DNA from: Pseudomonadota bacterium | GTDB lineage: Bacteria; Pseudomonadota; Alphaproteobacteria; Rhizobiales; Devosiaceae | Assembly: GCA_023431205.1 (NCBI GenBank) | Contig: JAEYXQ010000158.1 | Span: 1 to 40,695 of the forward strand | DNA length: 40,695 nt | Direction: 5' to 3' | Shown: positions 40,200 to 40,695 of the stretch, piece after piece | How the letters are laid out: each line of letters begins with the position of its first letter | How positions within the stretch are numbered: the first letter of the stretch is position 1 | The notes under the pieces: model-generated | What the model was told of the DNA's origin: nothing | Databases searched by the model: none | The model's input: the letters and a program-made list of their open reading frames with translations, nothing else | Program-made: the position numbers and the translations under genes

Positions 40200-40695
40200 C
40201 GCTGGTTGCTGCAGCGCACATTGGCCAGCGCTGCCTCGAAGCGGCTGCGGAGCGCTTCATGCGGCGGGGCGAGGCGCAGCACGGCATAAAGGTCGTCGGA
40301 GCCGGATTCGACGACCAGCACGCCCTCGGCCACATCCAGCTGTTGCTGGGCGAGTTGGCGGGTCTGGGCGGCATTGAAGATGCCGAGGTCCAGCGTGCGG
40401 CCGATGCCGTCGCGATTGGTGGTGGAGTAGGTGACGATGCCGGCCGGATTGATCAGGGCCACCGACCAGAAGGCGTCGGGGAGGATGCCGCGCAGATAGG
40501 CCGGGCCGGCACGAAGGTCGATCCGGCACAGGCCGTAGCTGAGCTCCGGATCGAGCCCGAGCGGGTTGGGCTGACCGGCCTCGATGGGCGACAGGATCGC
40601 GATGCCGCGCGAGGTGTCGATGGTTTCGAGCCGCGTCCACAAGGTCTCTTCGGCGAGGGACGGCAAGGTGAGGATGACCACGATGTGGATAATGC
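40196..40695 (-). CDS. DUF1254-like membrane-anchored protein, 5' end cut by window edge
   Basis: The frame stays open to base 40695. Read past the internal GTG at 40681, it continues upstream as IIHIVVILTLPSLAEETLW, the end of an N-terminal membrane segment. The true start therefore lies outside the window. The visible part (about 165 residues) has LSYGLCRIDLRAGPAYLRG and FWSVALINPAGIVTYSTTNR. This recalls small DUF1254-type proteins of Hyphomicrobiales. Function unknown. Its stop overlaps the convergent chrA stop. Confidence 0.72.
   Translation of the reverse strand, partial: IIHIVVILTLPSLAEETLWTRLETIDTSRGIAILSPIEAGQPNPLGLDPELSYGLCRIDLRAGPAYLRGILPDAFWSVALINPAGIVTYSTTNRDGIGRTLDLGIFNAAQTRQLAQQQLDVAEGVLVVESGSDDLYAVLRLAPPHEALRSRFEAALANVRCSNQR

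Overview
The window is high-GC, densely packed DNA from an alphaproteobacterium of the Hyphomicrobiales, most like a Devosia-type organism. The evidence is the rhizobial-style rhamnose transporter locus with RhaM, a MucR/Ros regulator, DUF6456, DUF1491 and DUF2336 proteins, a Rhizobium etli-type asparaginase, CtrA-like TTAA-N7-TTAA boxes, and many palindromic intergenic repeats of the CCCTCCCC-CAAG-GGGGAGGG, CCCTCGGGCTTGACCCGAGGG and CTTCGACAAGCTCAGGATGAGG kinds. The assignment rests on recognition, not on a search. I saw no rRNA, tRNA, transposase, prophage or CRISPR array.

Layout. (1) 130-4085: the end of an L-rhamnose uptake operon (rhaT ATPase, rhaP and rhaQ permeases, rhaM mutarotase). 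(2) 4160-15503: one same-strand block that I read as a complete ergothioneine-catabolism operon with its own ABC importer. It holds a histidine-lyase-fold enzyme without the MIO triad (ergothionase), a four-gene YehZYXW/OsmU-type importer, a hydantoinase, an M20 carbamoylase, a DUF917 thiohydantoin desulfurase and a urocanase-like thiourocanate hydratase. (3) 15506-22363: housekeeping and accessory genes: an SDR epimerase, two small secreted proteins sharing an upstream motif, asparaginase II, a HerA/DUF853 ATPase, a SLOG-like protein, a 270-bp tandem duplication, a degenerate receiver protein and DUF4287. (4) 22391-30535: oligopeptidase B, then a complete seven-gene mrpABCDEFG Na+/H+ antiporter operon. 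(5) 30672-40695: mucR, a DnaA-domain-IV-only protein with DUF6456, sufE, a PAS sensor kinase overlapping a peptidoglycan-binding protein, DUF1491, DUF2336, a tiny conserved-looking protein overlapping a lipoprotein gene, chrA, and a DUF1254-like gene cut by the window edge.

How block 2 would work (inference from known chemistry): the importer brings in ergothioneine, a trimethylammonium betaine. Ergothionase eliminates trimethylamine to give thiourocanate. The urocanase-like hydratase makes a thiohydantoin propionate. The DUF917 protein swaps sulfur for oxygen and releases sulfide. The hydantoinase opens the ring, and the carbamoylase releases L-glutamate, CO2 and ammonia. The enzymatic route has been reconstituted in vitro for other bacteria. 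The operon-embedded two-permease OsmU-type importer is the part that looks least described.

Palindromic repeats sit between co-directional genes in both operons (2633-2731, 6761-6895, 11182-11322, 13685-13825) and may act as mRNA processing or stability elements.
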